NCBI GenBank assembly: GCA_944390735.1 | Contig: CALXRL010000002.1 | Span: forward strand, 1-45,430 | DNA length: 45,430 nucleotides | Direction: 5' to 3' | Origin: an uncultured Victivallales bacterium | GTDB lineage: Bacteria; Verrucomicrobiota; Lentisphaeria; Victivallales; UBA1829 | Shown: positions 9,398-18,016 of the stretch, one piece after another | Layout of the letters: the number at the start of each line of letters is the position of its first letter | Position numbering within the stretch: the stretch's first letter is position 1 | Notes under the pieces: generated by a model | Databases searched by the model: none | The model's input: only the letters and a program-made list of their open reading frames with translations | What the model was told of the DNA's origin: nothing | Program-made: the position numbers and the translations under genes

Positions 9398-10225
9398 ATG
9401 CGGCAGTATCAGATTTTCACAAGACCCGACAACGAAAGCGGCAGAATCCCCCTCCCATTGCCGGTCTATCTGCGGAGCACCGGCTATAAATGTCTGGAGA
9501 AAGGGGACCGGGAAAATTCGCCGGAACTTCACAGTCCGTTTTTCGAAATGATCTGGTGCGCGCGGGGAATCGGAGAAGCGGTTCTGTTTCAGGAGTCGTT
9601 CCCGCTGTATCCGAACGACATCTTCTTCTACCATCCGAACGAGAGGCACACTCTTCATTCGCTTTCCGACGAATGGGAGAGCTACTGGGTTGCATTCGAC
9701 GGTCCCGGCGCGGCCGCCTTTTTCGACGGCTACGCGTATCCCCGGAAACTCCATTCCACGGAACCGTGCCCGGTGGAACTTTTCCAGGAGATTCAGCGCA
9801 GAATCGGCGATCCTTCACCGGTGACCTTCCGCTCAATGCCCGCCCTTCTCTGCCGGCTTCTTGCGCTGGCAGGCGGAAGCGGGAAAAGCGATGACGATCC
9901 GGTCCGGAACGCATTGAATCTGATCCGGGACAATCTGACGAATCCGAATCTGAACGTCAATTTTCTGGCGGACCAGCTCGGACTGCACCGCTCCACACTG
10001 GTGGAACTGTTCAAAAACCATCTCGGCCGCACCCCCGGTCAGGCGATCCGGGACCGGCGGAGACTCGCGGCGGAAACCCTCCTGCGAGGCACCACCCTTC
10101 CGGTCGGAGAGATCGCAAAACGCTGCGGCATGCCCGATGAAAGCTCCTTCTGCCGATTCTTCCAGCGGTGCTGCGGCACGACTCCGACGCAGTTCCGGCG
10201 CACCGCTCCCGCGCCGACGCGCTGA
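9398..10225 (+). CDS. AraC-family transcriptional regulator
   Basis: The 275-residue product has an N-terminal cupin-like sensing domain (FEMIWCARGIGEAVLFQ, FFYHPNERHTLHSL, about residues 45-120). The C-terminal AraC double helix-turn-helix covers about 175-270 (LNVNFLADQLGLHRSTLVEL, then VGEIAKRCGMPDESSFCRFF and GTTPTQFRR). Such proteins sense a sugar or related ligand and activate catabolic genes. The frame can be extended to TTG at 9383, but AGGA lies at the right distance before ATG 9398 and this start was chosen. The gene is divergent from the GH35 beta-galactosidase, its most likely target. The M20 amidohydrolase lies downstream and may share the transcript. The ligand is unknown. Confidence 0.9.
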   Translation: MRQYQIFTRPDNESGRIPLPLPVYLRSTGYKCLEKGDRENSPELHSPFFEMIWCARGIGEAVLFQESFPLYPNDIFFYHPNERHTLHSLSDEWESYWVAFDGPGAAAFFDGYAYPRKLHSTEPCPVELFQEIQRRIGDPSPVTFRSMPALLCRLLALAGGSGKSDDDPVRNALNLIRDNLTNPNLNVNFLADQLGLHRSTLVELFKNHLGRTPGQAIRDRRRLAAETLLRGTTLPVGEIAKRCGMPDESSFCRFFQRCCGTTPTQFRRTAPAPTR

Positions 10226-10357
10226 CTCCGCCGGAACATCCCCCGAACCCGATCAAAAGAATTCTTGTATTTTCCAGGCGGCATGATATCGTAACTCCGG
10301 CGGACAAACGGGGAGACCATCCGCCGCCGGGACACGTTTTCACAACGGAGAGAGACC

Positions 10358-11674
10358 ATGGAAAACTGGAAGGAACTCAAAGAGCTGGCCTGCCGGGAGA
10401 TCGACCGCCGCGGGGAGGAGCTGATCACATTCGGAACGGACATCTGGAACCATCCGGAAACAGGATACTGCGAATTCCGGACCGCGCGCGCCGCGGCGGA
10501 AAAACTGGAATCGTTCGGAATCGAAGTCAGGCGCGATCTGGCCCTCACCGGATTCCGGGGCGATCTGAAGACCGGACGGAAGGGACCGGTGGTGGCGCTT
10601 CTCGGGGAGATGGACGCGCTGCATCTTCCCTCGCATCCGGAGGCCGATCCCCGTACCGGCGCGGTTCATGCCTGCGGTCATAATGCGCACATCACCGCGC
10701 TGGTCGGCGCGGCGGCCGGTCTTTCCGCGGCGGGAGTGCTGGACTCCTGTTCCGGAACCGTCGCTTTGGTGGGGGTTCCCGCGGAGGAATCGCTGGACGC
10801 CGCGCGCGCGGAGAAACTCCGGAGTGCCGGCAAAATCCATTTCACCAGCGGAAAGGCGGAACTGATCCGCTGCGGCGCTTTCGACGATGTGGATATCGCC
10901 ATGATGAATCATGCGGGAGGGAGCTTCTGCGTCGCCGATTTCAACGGATACCTGCTCAAGGAGGTCACGTTCCACGGAAAAAGCGTGCATGCCGCCTCGC
11001 CGGATCAGGGGATCAATGCGATGAACGCACTCCAACTTGCGCTTCACGCACTGGCGCTGACCGGGGATCGCTGGACCTCCGAACCGAATCTGCGGATGCA
11101 CGGGATCGTCACCGGGGCGGGCGATGCGGTCAACATTGTCCCGGACCGCGCATCCCTCACCTGGATGCTCCGGGCGGACACCCCGGAAAGACTCCACCGG
11201 ATGAGCTCTCTTTTCGACCAGGCGGTCAACGGATCCGCCTATGCGCTCGGCGCACGCTGCGAAATCACCACGCGCCACGGCTGCTCCCCGCTGAAAAACA
11301 GCGACGCCCTCTGTGAAATCTACCGCCGCTGCGTGGAGGAACTTCTTCCGGGCGCACACGCAAAAATCAAGGAATTCTTCATTCCGGGCAGCACGGACAT
11401 GGGCGACCTGAGCCGCATCATTCCCGTTCTCCACGGCTATTTTCCGGGATGCGCGGGCACCTGTCACTCCCGCGATTTCCGGATCGCCGACCGGGAAAAA
11501 GCCTATCTGCTCTCCTCCAAACTTCTCGCCTGCATGACGCTGGAACTGCTCGCGGGGAACGCCGAAACGGGAACACGGATCGCCCGGGAGAAAACGGAGA
11601 AACTTTCCATTCCGGAGTATCGGAAGGAAATCTCTTCCTTCGAAACCCATTCCGTCTTCCCGCCGGAGGAGTAA
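10358..11674 (+). CDS. M20-family amidohydrolase / metallopeptidase
   Basis: The 438-residue product belongs to the M20D group (N-acyl amino acid and aminobenzoyl-glutamate type amidohydrolases), cytoplasmic enzymes with two metal ions that remove acyl groups from amino acids or cut small peptides. Seen motifs are DIWNHPETGYCEF near residue 29, LLGEMDAL near 82 and the hallmark HACGHNAHITAL near 105. VPAEES near 139 carries the catalytic glutamate region, and the dimerisation domain fits VTFHGKSVHAASPDQGINAM near 205. GSTDMGDLS and a late CHSRDF fit the last ligand region. GGAGAG lies just before the ATG. The substrate is open. It follows the AraC regulator by 132 nt. Confidence 0.9.
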   Translation: MENWKELKELACREIDRRGEELITFGTDIWNHPETGYCEFRTARAAAEKLESFGIEVRRDLALTGFRGDLKTGRKGPVVALLGEMDALHLPSHPEADPRTGAVHACGHNAHITALVGAAAGLSAAGVLDSCSGTVALVGVPAEESLDAARAEKLRSAGKIHFTSGKAELIRCGAFDDVDIAMMNHAGGSFCVADFNGYLLKEVTFHGKSVHAASPDQGINAMNALQLALHALALTGDRWTSEPNLRMHGIVTGAGDAVNIVPDRASLTWMLRADTPERLHRMSSLFDQAVNGSAYALGARCEITTRHGCSPLKNSDALCEIYRRCVEELLPGAHAKIKEFFIPGSTDMGDLSRIIPVLHGYFPGCAGTCHSRDFRIADREKAYLLSSKLLACMTLELLAGNAETGTRIAREKTEKLSIPEYRKEISSFETHSVFPPEE

Positions 11675-11731
11675 GTCCGCACTCCCGGGTTTTCCGGCGA
11701 ACGTCCCCCGGCGGGAATCCCGGAAAAGAGG

Positions 11732-11760
11732 TTGCATCCGCCGCCTTTGCGTGATATATT
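11732..11760 (+). promoter_or_regulatory. Promoter of the YihY/BrkB gene
   Basis: TTGCAT (11732-11737) and TATATT (11755-11760) are spaced by 17 nt, about 55 nt before the ATG. Confidence 0.6.
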
Positions 11761-11814
11761 CCTCCGCCGCACCATACAGAAAAAAACCGTGAACGCAGGA
11801 GATTCAGGAAAACC

Positions 11815-13197
11815 ATGATCCAATTTTTCAAGACCACCCTCTGGACCACAAAACTGGCCGATCACACGCCGGTTGTGCGGGCGATGCTCAACATGCTCCG
11901 GATTGCGATTCTTTCCTCACGATTTTTTCTGAAGAACAACTGCATGCTTCGGGCGTCGGCGCTGACCTACTACACGCTGCTGTCGATCATTCCGGTGGCC
12001 GCGCTTGCCTTCGCGATCGCAAAGGGATTCGGGCTCTACACCCGGCTGGAGCGGTGGCTTCGGCACTCGCTGGCGGACAAGCCGGAAGTGGCGGAAAAGA
12101 TCATTGAATTCGCCTCCTCGCTGCTGGAGTCGGCACGGGGAGGAATCATCGCGGGCTTCGGTGCGATTGCACTGCTGATCATCACGATCCGCCTGATGAT
12201 GCAGATTGAAAACTCGCTGAACGACATCTGGGGAGTCAAAACCGGCCGGACGCTCATCCGGAAGATCAGCGACTATCTTTCGATCGTGCTTCTCTGTCCG
12301 CTTCTGATTATCACCTCGACCGGAATCACGGTGTATGCGACGATGCGTCTGAGTTCCATGGCAAAGGACTTCCCGGGACTTTCGGAGCCGATGATGGTCT
12401 TGCTTGCGCTCTCCTCCAAAGCGCTGCCGTTCCTCATGACATGGCTGGTATTCACCTTCATCTACATTTTCATTCCGAACACCAAAGTGAAGATTCTGCC
12501 GGCGCTCACAGGCGGTCTGATCGGAGGACTGCTCTATTACGTGGTGCAGGCTCTTTACCTGGCGGCGCAGTATACGGTGGCCAAATACAACGCGATCTAT
12601 GGAAGTTTCGCGGCGCTGCCCCTGTTCCTGATCTGGCTGCAGATGAGCTGGACATTCATTCTGCTCGGAGCGGAGATCGCCTTCTCCTGCCAGAATGTGA
12701 GCTCCTACGAGGGAACCCCCGGAGACGGCGACGTGGGACTGGCAAGAAAGCACATTTATGCAATCAAGATTGTCCGGCTGTGCGCCACCGCGTTTGCGGC
12801 GAAAGCGCTTCCGCTCACGGATGTGGAGATCTCCCGGCGCCTGGAAATTCCGGTGCGCACCACGCGACAGATTCTCTATGAACTCACCTGTGTTCATCTG
12901 CTCTCCAAGGTGCTGCTGGATGAACGAATGGAAGCCTATCAGGTCGCGGTGCCGCCGGAGACGCTGACGCCGATCTCCGCGATCCGCGCCCTGCAGAATC
13001 TCGTTCCGGACGAGGGGCTCGACACCTCCGATCCCGTCTATCAGAATCTGAACCGCATCTGGGAAAGTGCCGAGAAGTCCATCGACAACCGCCCTCTCAT
13101 TGAAATGGGTGTCGCGGAGCCGCCGCAGGAGTCGAGTCGGCTGGCTCCCCCCTTCTCCCGCCAGAAACGGACTCCGCTTTTTCCATCAGAAAAATAA
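11815..13197 (+). CDS. YihY/BrkB-family membrane protein with C-terminal winged-helix domain
   Basis: The 460-residue product has the YihY (formerly RNase BN/BrkB) fold in residues 30-300. The signature ASALTYYTLLSIIPVAALAF comes near 43, and about six membrane segments follow, with ALPLFLIWLQMSWTFILLGA near 263. The function of the family is unsettled; the older assignment as a ribonuclease is not supported. After the membrane part comes a soluble tail of about 150 residues. It contains a winged-helix-like segment (LTDVEISRRLEIPVRTTRQI near 327, then a beta-wing) and a low-complexity end. Such tails occur in some YihY proteins and resemble Rrf2-like or MarR-like DNA-binding modules. Its own promoter lies upstream. 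Whether the tail binds DNA cannot be decided from sequence. Confidence 0.88.
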   Translation: MIQFFKTTLWTTKLADHTPVVRAMLNMLRIAILSSRFFLKNNCMLRASALTYYTLLSIIPVAALAFAIAKGFGLYTRLERWLRHSLADKPEVAEKIIEFASSLLESARGGIIAGFGAIALLIITIRLMMQIENSLNDIWGVKTGRTLIRKISDYLSIVLLCPLLIITSTGITVYATMRLSSMAKDFPGLSEPMMVLLALSSKALPFLMTWLVFTFIYIFIPNTKVKILPALTGGLIGGLLYYVVQALYLAAQYTVAKYNAIYGSFAALPLFLIWLQMSWTFILLGAEIAFSCQNVSSYEGTPGDGDVGLARKHIYAIKIVRLCATAFAAKALPLTDVEISRRLEIPVRTTRQILYELTCVHLLSKVLLDERMEAYQVAVPPETLTPISAIRALQNLVPDEGLDTSDPVYQNLNRIWESAEKSIDNRPLIEMGVAEPPQESSRLAPPFSRQKRTPLFPSEK

Positions 13198-13217
13198 AAA
13201 ATTTTCGTCGTAACCCC

Positions 13218-13268
13218 TTGACATTTCTCAAAAATTTGCTATAATGAATATTGGTTTACACGAGTAAA
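13218..13268 (+). promoter_or_regulatory. Promoter and operator of the LacI-pseudopilin-GH5 operon
   Basis: TTGACA (13218-13223) and TATAAT (13240-13245) are both perfect, with a 16-nt spacer. Ten nt after the -10 box lies TTTACACGAGTAAA (13255-13268), a 14-bp inverted repeat (TTTAC/GTAAA) of LacI-operator type. It covers the transcription start zone, where a bound repressor would block initiation. Nearly the same block is found at 17029-17079. The likely ligand protein is the LacI-type product encoded immediately downstream, which would then control itself. Confidence 0.8.
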
Positions 13269-13290
13269 GCAAAAAAAGGGAAAAGCAGTC

Positions 13291-14376
13291 ATGACACAGT
13301 TTCTGACAATGAAGCAACTGGCGGAGGAGCTCCGTCTGAGCCGCCGTGTTGTCTCCGCGGTTCTGAACAACCGCTGCCGGGAACTGCGAATCTCGGAAGC
13401 GACGGAGAAGCGGGTTCGGGAATATCTCGAAGCCTCCGGCTATGTCCGTTCCCGTTCCGCCCTCCAGCTGAAGAGCAAGGAGGACAACGGCATCATCGGG
13501 ATTCTGTACTGCGGGAAATTCATCGACCTGGAATATCTGACCGCATCGCTTACCCTCCTGACGCAGGAAATTCGCAGACGGTGCGGATTTTCGGAGATCA
13601 CCGGCGTGGAACCCGATCATCTTTACGAGGGAGTCGGAGAGTTCATCGCCAAGGGGATCCGCAAACTCATCTGGATCCATGCGAACACGGAAAAAGAGGA
13701 GTTCACCCATGCGGAAAAACTCTTTCCCCTGTTCAGCAGACTGGAAAAAGTCGTGATTTTCAAATTTGACTTTCTGAATCCCGAATCGGCGGAGACGTAC
13801 CTTTCCAACGGAGTCGAGCTGGTCGGTTTTGACAGTGAGAAATCCTATCGGGAAACTGCCGGGATTTTTTCCCGCGCAGGCCACCGGAGCATCGCGCTGA
13901 ACGATATTCTGTTTCCGTCCGGGGAACCGCTTCCGGGCAATCACAAGCTCCATTCGATTTTTCAGGAAGCCGGCATGACGGTATATGGTCTTCATCCGGG
14001 CCCCGGCGTTGCCCCGGGCGACGTTCCCAGGCGCATGGCGGAAAATCTGGCGGCCCTCTACTGGAAGGAAGGGGTCAAAGCCGCGTTCATCCGCAACGAT
14101 CTTCTGGCGGCGGAAGTGATGCACCGGCTCGGCGATTACGGAATTCACGTTCCCGGCGACGTTGCCCTGATCGGATTCAGCGGGTCTCCCTACTCCGGCT
14201 GGCTCCCTGTGCCGCTGACCACTTTCGAGCACCCGGTCGAGGAGATGTGTCAGTGCACGATGAATCTTCTGGATGGAAAAGAGAGCTCCGGCAGCCCCCG
14301 GAGTCATATTTTTGAAAACAAATTGGTCCTGCGCAAAAGCCATGGACCGACAAACGGATTAAAAAAAGGAGAATAG
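13291..14376 (+). CDS. LacI-family transcriptional regulator
   Basis: The 361-residue product has a LacI-type helix-turn-helix at residues 5-60 ([20 protein letters not shown], followed by [18 protein letters not shown]). It is joined to a periplasmic-binding-protein-like effector domain that ends with [18 protein letters not shown] and [13 protein letters not shown], typical of sugar-responsive LacI proteins. The gene lies directly behind a palindromic operator, and its stop is 2 nt from the ATG of a pseudopilin gene, so regulator, pseudopilin and GH5 enzyme are one operon. It probably represses this operon and the second one at 17171, releasing both when a breakdown product of the enzymes' substrate binds. 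The sugar is not known. Confidence 0.92.
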   Translation: MTQFLTMKQLAEELRLSRRVVSAVLNNRCRELRISEATEKRVREYLEASGYVRSRSALQLKSKEDNGIIGILYCGKFIDLEYLTASLTLLTQEIRRRCGFSEITGVEPDHLYEGVGEFIAKGIRKLIWIHANTEKEEFTHAEKLFPLFSRLEKVVIFKFDFLNPESAETYLSNGVELVGFDSEKSYRETAGIFSRAGHRSIALNDILFPSGEPLPGNHKLHSIFQEAGMTVYGLHPGPGVAPGDVPRRMAENLAALYWKEGVKAAFIRNDLLAAEVMHRLGDYGIHVPGDVALIGFSGSPYSGWLPVPLTTFEHPVEEMCQCTMNLLDGKESSGSPRSHIFENKLVLRKSHGPTNGLKKGE

Positions 14377-14378
14377 AA

Positions 14379-15140
14379 ATGGGTTTGAATCAATCGTTGC
14401 AGAAAAGGAAGAGCAGGCAGATTTGGAATCTGTTTGGATTTACTCTTATAGAACTATTGGTTGTGATTGCAATTATTGCAATCCTTGCTGCTCTCCTTCT
14501 CCCGGCATTGAGTCAAGCGAGAAGTAAAGCGCAATCGGCCAAATGTCTTTCCAACCTGAAACAGATCGGAGTGGGACTGATTCAGTATGCATCCGACTTT
14601 TCCGACTGGCTTCCCGCCGGGAAAAATGCCGGTGGCATGGCTGGGCAGTGGAAATACGAGTTGTCGGACTATTGCGGAGTCAAAAAGGAGACATCCTATG
14701 ACGACGCCATGGAATCAACAAAATACGGATTCGGCAGTGTATTCGGATGTGACGGATTCAATGGAATCGGAAGTGCTCTTGCCGGAACCCTGAAAAAATA
14801 TCCGGGACGCTTCGGCGGACTCGGATGGAACGACAACATCAGTTACAATGTCGACAAAAGAAAATCGTTTAAGGATCTGAATCGGCAACCCTCGGAAAGC
14901 GCTTTGGCCGGAGATACGGTTGATGCATCGCAATGGATCTTCAGCGACTGGGGAGACTACGCCATTCTGCTGAATGTACGCAGCGAGTCGGATGTTGCAA
15001 GCATTGACAAACGAGTTTCGCGTCGTCATAACCGCGGACTCAATCTTCTATGGGCGGATGGACATGCCAGCTGGAAGAAACAGTTCGAAATGACGTTGAA
15101 AAAAAATTACAAATACTGGTACTATACCATACATAATTAA
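14379..15140 (+). CDS. Type IV pilin-like protein (prepilin N-terminus, H-X9-DG tail), copy 1
   Basis: The 253-residue product has a prepilin-type N-terminus: a 20-residue basic leader ending in Gly20, then [20 protein letters not shown] with Glu at +5, the long hydrophobic helix that anchors pseudopilins in the inner membrane. The globular part is short, with two conserved Cys, WNDNIS and GDTVDAS. It ends with [18 protein letters not shown], the H-X9-DG motif named for proteins of this type in Lentisphaerota and Planctomycetota. The family is assumed to be processed by a prepilin peptidase and to relate to type II secretion, but its role is unknown. It is co-transcribed with a LacI regulator (2 nt) and a secreted GH5 enzyme (24 nt). 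About half of its residues match the copy at 17171. Confidence 0.9.
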   Translation: MGLNQSLQKRKSRQIWNLFGFTLIELLVVIAIIAILAALLLPALSQARSKAQSAKCLSNLKQIGVGLIQYASDFSDWLPAGKNAGGMAGQWKYELSDYCGVKKETSYDDAMESTKYGFGSVFGCDGFNGIGSALAGTLKKYPGRFGGLGWNDNISYNVDKRKSFKDLNRQPSESALAGDTVDASQWIFSDWGDYAILLNVRSESDVASIDKRVSRRHNRGLNLLWADGHASWKKQFEMTLKKNYKYWYYTIHN

Positions 15141-15164
15141 CATGAAAAGGAAGAGACATTTTTT

Positions 15165-16931
15165 ATGAAAACAACTCTCATAACCTGCATTGCCGCTTTG
15201 ACAGCCCTGTCGCTCAGCGGGGGGTCCCTGATGCCGGAAAAAGGCAGAATCAGCATCCATGGCGCGGATGGCGCATCCTTCCGGAAACAGGGGGAGAAGC
15301 TGATCCTGAAACGCGAAAAACCCGGAATCCAGCATTTCCTGCGCGGGATGCTCCGCTTCCGTCAGGAACTCGACGGAAAATTCGCGGAAAACGACGCTCT
15401 GGTCATCGAGCTGAAAACAGACAAGGATCTTTCGCTTCGGACTCGCTGGCGCAAAAACGACAAGAGAATGTGCCACACGCCGGATGTTCCGATTCCGGCG
15501 GGAAAAGAGTTTCAGCAGATTGTCCTGCCTCTTCCGGATTCGCGCGGAAAACAGCTGACAACTCTGGAATTGCAGTTTACTCCGGATCCCGGCTCGGTTG
15601 AAATCCGGAAAATTGCCATTGAAAAGCCGAAAAAGGTCACACTTCATCTGGAAGGGAATCCCTGCAAGGTTCAAAATGAGGCCATCTTCCGCGGAACGAC
15701 CGCAGTTCCGGAAACGGATGTTGTCATCAGCATCCGCAACTCCCGCGGAGAGGTCCGGAGCAAAACGGTCAAAAGCAGAAATGGCGTGTTTGAACTCCGC
15801 TGGAAGCGTCCTCCGATCAACATCGGCGTCTGGAATACGGCGTATGCCCGGATCGGTTCGGGGAAAAGCGCGGCGGAAACCTCCATTCCCCTTCGGATCT
15901 TCGGATACCGCGCGGATGACAGCTTCGCCTGGCTGAAAGTCAAAGGAAAGGATATCATGACCTCGCCGCTTGCCAAAGACGGCGAACACCCCTTTGTTCC
16001 GGTCGGAATCGGCTATGCCCGCGACGTCATCATTCCGGCTCAGGACGATGAAGCAATGAAGTTCTGCAAGGATCGGAATCTGAATACCATCCGTCTTCCC
16101 TTCTACACCCGCTTCTTCAACAACCGCGACACCGAGCCGCTTGACATTGACGAACACATCCGGGACTTCATCCTTCCGGCGGTTCTGGCGGCAAAGCGTC
16201 ACAATCTGTATGTCATTCTTGACGATCACGGCTATTTCACATCAAAAATTGATGAGGCCAAAGCGCGTCAGGCCCAGAAAGTTCCCCGCTGGAGCGACGA
16301 AGGATTTGCCGAATGGATCCGCCGCTGGGTCAAGGTGGCGGAATTCTTCAAGAACGAACCGAATGTTCTCGGCTATGAACTTCTGAATGAGCCGCATGAC
16401 ATTGCCCCGGAAGCGGCCCGCAAATGGTACACGCGCTGTCTGAAGGCGATTCGCAAAGTGGATCAGCGGCACATCATTCTGGTCGGGACGGCGGACTGGT
16501 CCCATTCGCGTGCGCTTGAAAAGACCTGGGGAGCGACGGCCTCCACGGTCGACGCCCCGTACAACAACGTGGTCTTCTCCTTCCACGACTATCCGGAGGA
16601 CAATCATCCCTGGCACGTGGCGAAATCGATCACCGCGTTCCGGGACAAACACAACGTTCCGGTTCTCTGCACGGAATTCGGCGCCACCCACTGGAACAAG
16701 AGCGAAACGGTCTGCCGGGAGTTCATCGCCGGAATGCTGATTCTGTTTGCCCGGGAACGGGTCGGCTGGATGATCTGGGCCCTCAAGCAGCTGCAGGACA
16801 ACCCCCGTTCGCCCTACAATCAGGTGGACAAGACCGGAATCAATCCTCCGCGCTACGATTCCTGCCCGTACAGCGACCTCTGGGTTCCCGCGGCGAAAAT
16901 CATGGCGACCCCCTTCCCGAAAGCCAGGTAA
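15165..16931 (+). CDS. Secreted GH5-like glycoside hydrolase, copy 1
   Basis: The 588-residue product starts with a Sec signal peptide (about 19 residues, cut near LSGGS). A beta-rich N-terminal region (about 20-255) resembles a carbohydrate-binding or immunoglobulin-like part. The TIM-barrel follows: NLNTIRLPFYTRFF, VILDDHGYF, then GYELLNEPHD with acid/base E409 and VLCTEFGATHW with nucleophile E504, the layout of GH5 (clan GH-A). GH5 enzymes cut beta-linked glucans, mannans or related chains; the subfamily and substrate cannot be named here. The enzyme is exported across the inner membrane and is paired with a pseudopilin. A strong stem-loop follows the stop. It is closely related to the protein at 18017. 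Confidence 0.9.
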   Translation: MKTTLITCIAALTALSLSGGSLMPEKGRISIHGADGASFRKQGEKLILKREKPGIQHFLRGMLRFRQELDGKFAENDALVIELKTDKDLSLRTRWRKNDKRMCHTPDVPIPAGKEFQQIVLPLPDSRGKQLTTLELQFTPDPGSVEIRKIAIEKPKKVTLHLEGNPCKVQNEAIFRGTTAVPETDVVISIRNSRGEVRSKTVKSRNGVFELRWKRPPINIGVWNTAYARIGSGKSAAETSIPLRIFGYRADDSFAWLKVKGKDIMTSPLAKDGEHPFVPVGIGYARDVIIPAQDDEAMKFCKDRNLNTIRLPFYTRFFNNRDTEPLDIDEHIRDFILPAVLAAKRHNLYVILDDHGYFTSKIDEAKARQAQKVPRWSDEGFAEWIRRWVKVAEFFKNEPNVLGYELLNEPHDIAPEAARKWYTRCLKAIRKVDQRHIILVGTADWSHSRALEKTWGATASTVDAPYNNVVFSFHDYPEDNHPWHVAKSITAFRDKHNVPVLCTEFGATHWNKSETVCREFIAGMLILFARERVGWMIWALKQLQDNPRSPYNQVDKTGINPPRYDSCPYSDLWVPAAKIMATPFPKAR

Positions 16932-16938
16932 GAACAGC

Positions 16939-16978
16939 TGCGGCTTCGAGTTCCGAATCTCCGGAACGCGAAGCCGCA
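16939..16978 (+). terminator. Long stem-loop ending the first cassette
   Basis: TGCGGCTTCG (16939-16948) pairs with CGAAGCCGCA (16969-16978), and inside it GTTCCG pairs with CGGAAC around AATCT, making a 16-bp stem with two single mismatched bases. No strong T-run follows. It lies 7 nt after the GH5 stop and probably ends or protects the transcript. Confidence 0.6.
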
Positions 16979-17028
16979 CATTTCTGATTCTGATCAGAAA
17001 ATCTGAAAAGGAATTATAACAGTTCCCC

Positions 17029-17079
17029 CTGACATTTCTAAAAAATTTGCTATAATAAACAAAGGATTACACGAGTAAA
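17029..17079 (+). promoter_or_regulatory. Second copy of the cassette promoter and operator
   Basis: CTGACA (17029-17034), a 16-nt spacer and TATAAT (17051-17056) are followed by ATTACACGAGTAAA (17066-17079). The arrangement and most bases equal those at 13218-13268: the operator core TTACACGAGTAAAGCAAAAAA is identical and the spacer differs in one base. No regulator gene follows, only a leader of about 110 nt and the second pseudopilin. Confidence 0.8.
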
Positions 17080-17124
17080 GCAAAAAAACAAAAACAGAGG
17101 AGCAACAACAAAAAGGACCGTTCC

Positions 17125-17184
17125 ATGCAAGATCGGAAGCGACAAATCAAAAGGGAAAAAGGAGCAGGGAATGAAACGAAATAA
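17125..17184 (+). CDS. Possible 19-codon leader ORF before pseudopilin 2
   Basis: ATG at 17125 has AAAGGA 7 nt upstream and opens a frame of 19 very basic codons. Its stop at 17182-17184 lies just inside the following pseudopilin gene, so the frames overlap and could be translationally coupled. It stands where the LacI gene stands in the first cassette. It may be an accident of a deletion that removed a regulator gene. Confidence 0.25.
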   Translation: MQDRKRQIKREKGAGNETK

Positions 17185-17926
17185 ACAGTTCGGAAATTTT
17201 ACGCTCATAGAACTTCTGATTGTTATTGCAATTATAGCAATTCTTGCAGCACTTCTTCTTCCGGCACTGAATCAGGCGAGAGAGAAGGCGCAGGCGGCAA
17301 AATGTCTTTCCAATCTGAAGCAGATCGGAGTCGGAGTTTTCCAGTATGCGGCGGATTTTGACGAATGGATGCCGGCCGGAAAAAACGAGGGGTCTCCCGG
17401 GAACTGGAAATATGAACTGTCAGACTACTGCGGCGTAAAAAAAGAGGAGACACAGGACAAGTGCATGCGTTCTCCAAGATTCGGCAAAGGCAGTGTCTTC
17501 GGATGCGACGGATTCCAGGGCTTGAGCAGCGCCTGCGCCAATGAACTGAGAGTCTTTCCGGGACGGTTCGGCGGACTTGGATGGAACGACAACATCAGCT
17601 ATGGAATTTCCGCGGCGGAAATAAAAAGAGTCTCTTTCAAGGAGTTGAAAAAACAGCTTTCGGAAAGCGCTCTGGTCGGAGACACGGTTGATATCTCCCA
17701 ATGGGATTTCGGAACGAATCATGCGGATTATGCCACTCTCCTTCCGATGCGCGACAGCGATGTCGCCGTCCCGGACCGGCGAATATCGCGCCGCCATAAC
17801 AACGGACTCAACATCCTCTGGGTGGATGGTCATGCCGACTGGAAGAAACAATCTTTCATGGCCGCAGGAAAATGGATAGCGGAACACCGTTATCAAAATT
17901 ACACTTGGTATTATAAAACCCATTGA
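17171..17926 (+). CDS. Type IV pilin-like protein (prepilin N-terminus, H-X9-DG tail), copy 2
   Basis: The 251-residue product is a paralogue of the protein at 14379. It shares the hydrophobic helix ([20 protein letters not shown]), [13 protein letters not shown], the [14 protein letters not shown] block, [14 protein letters not shown] and the [18 protein letters not shown] tail with the H-X9-DG motif. The leader is only 9 residues (MKRNKQFGN), and the residue before the FTLIE phenylalanine is Asn, not the usual Gly; a Gly stands one place earlier. A GGAGCAGGG stretch precedes the ATG. The gene is followed after 90 nt by a secreted GH5 enzyme and then a GH38 gene. The role is unknown; an association with export or surface display of the partner enzyme is inference. 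Confidence 0.9.
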   Translation: MKRNKQFGNFTLIELLIVIAIIAILAALLLPALNQAREKAQAAKCLSNLKQIGVGVFQYAADFDEWMPAGKNEGSPGNWKYELSDYCGVKKEETQDKCMRSPRFGKGSVFGCDGFQGLSSACANELRVFPGRFGGLGWNDNISYGISAAEIKRVSFKELKKQLSESALVGDTVDISQWDFGTNHADYATLLPMRDSDVAVPDRRISRRHNNGLNILWVDGHADWKKQSFMAAGKWIAEHRYQNYTWYYKTH

Positions 17927-18016
17927 GGAACGATTCATCGGAAACACAGCCACTGGCAAGATTCACATTTTCCAGCAGCAATCCAGATTCTCGATTCAAC
18001 AGCAGGAGTTTTTCTC

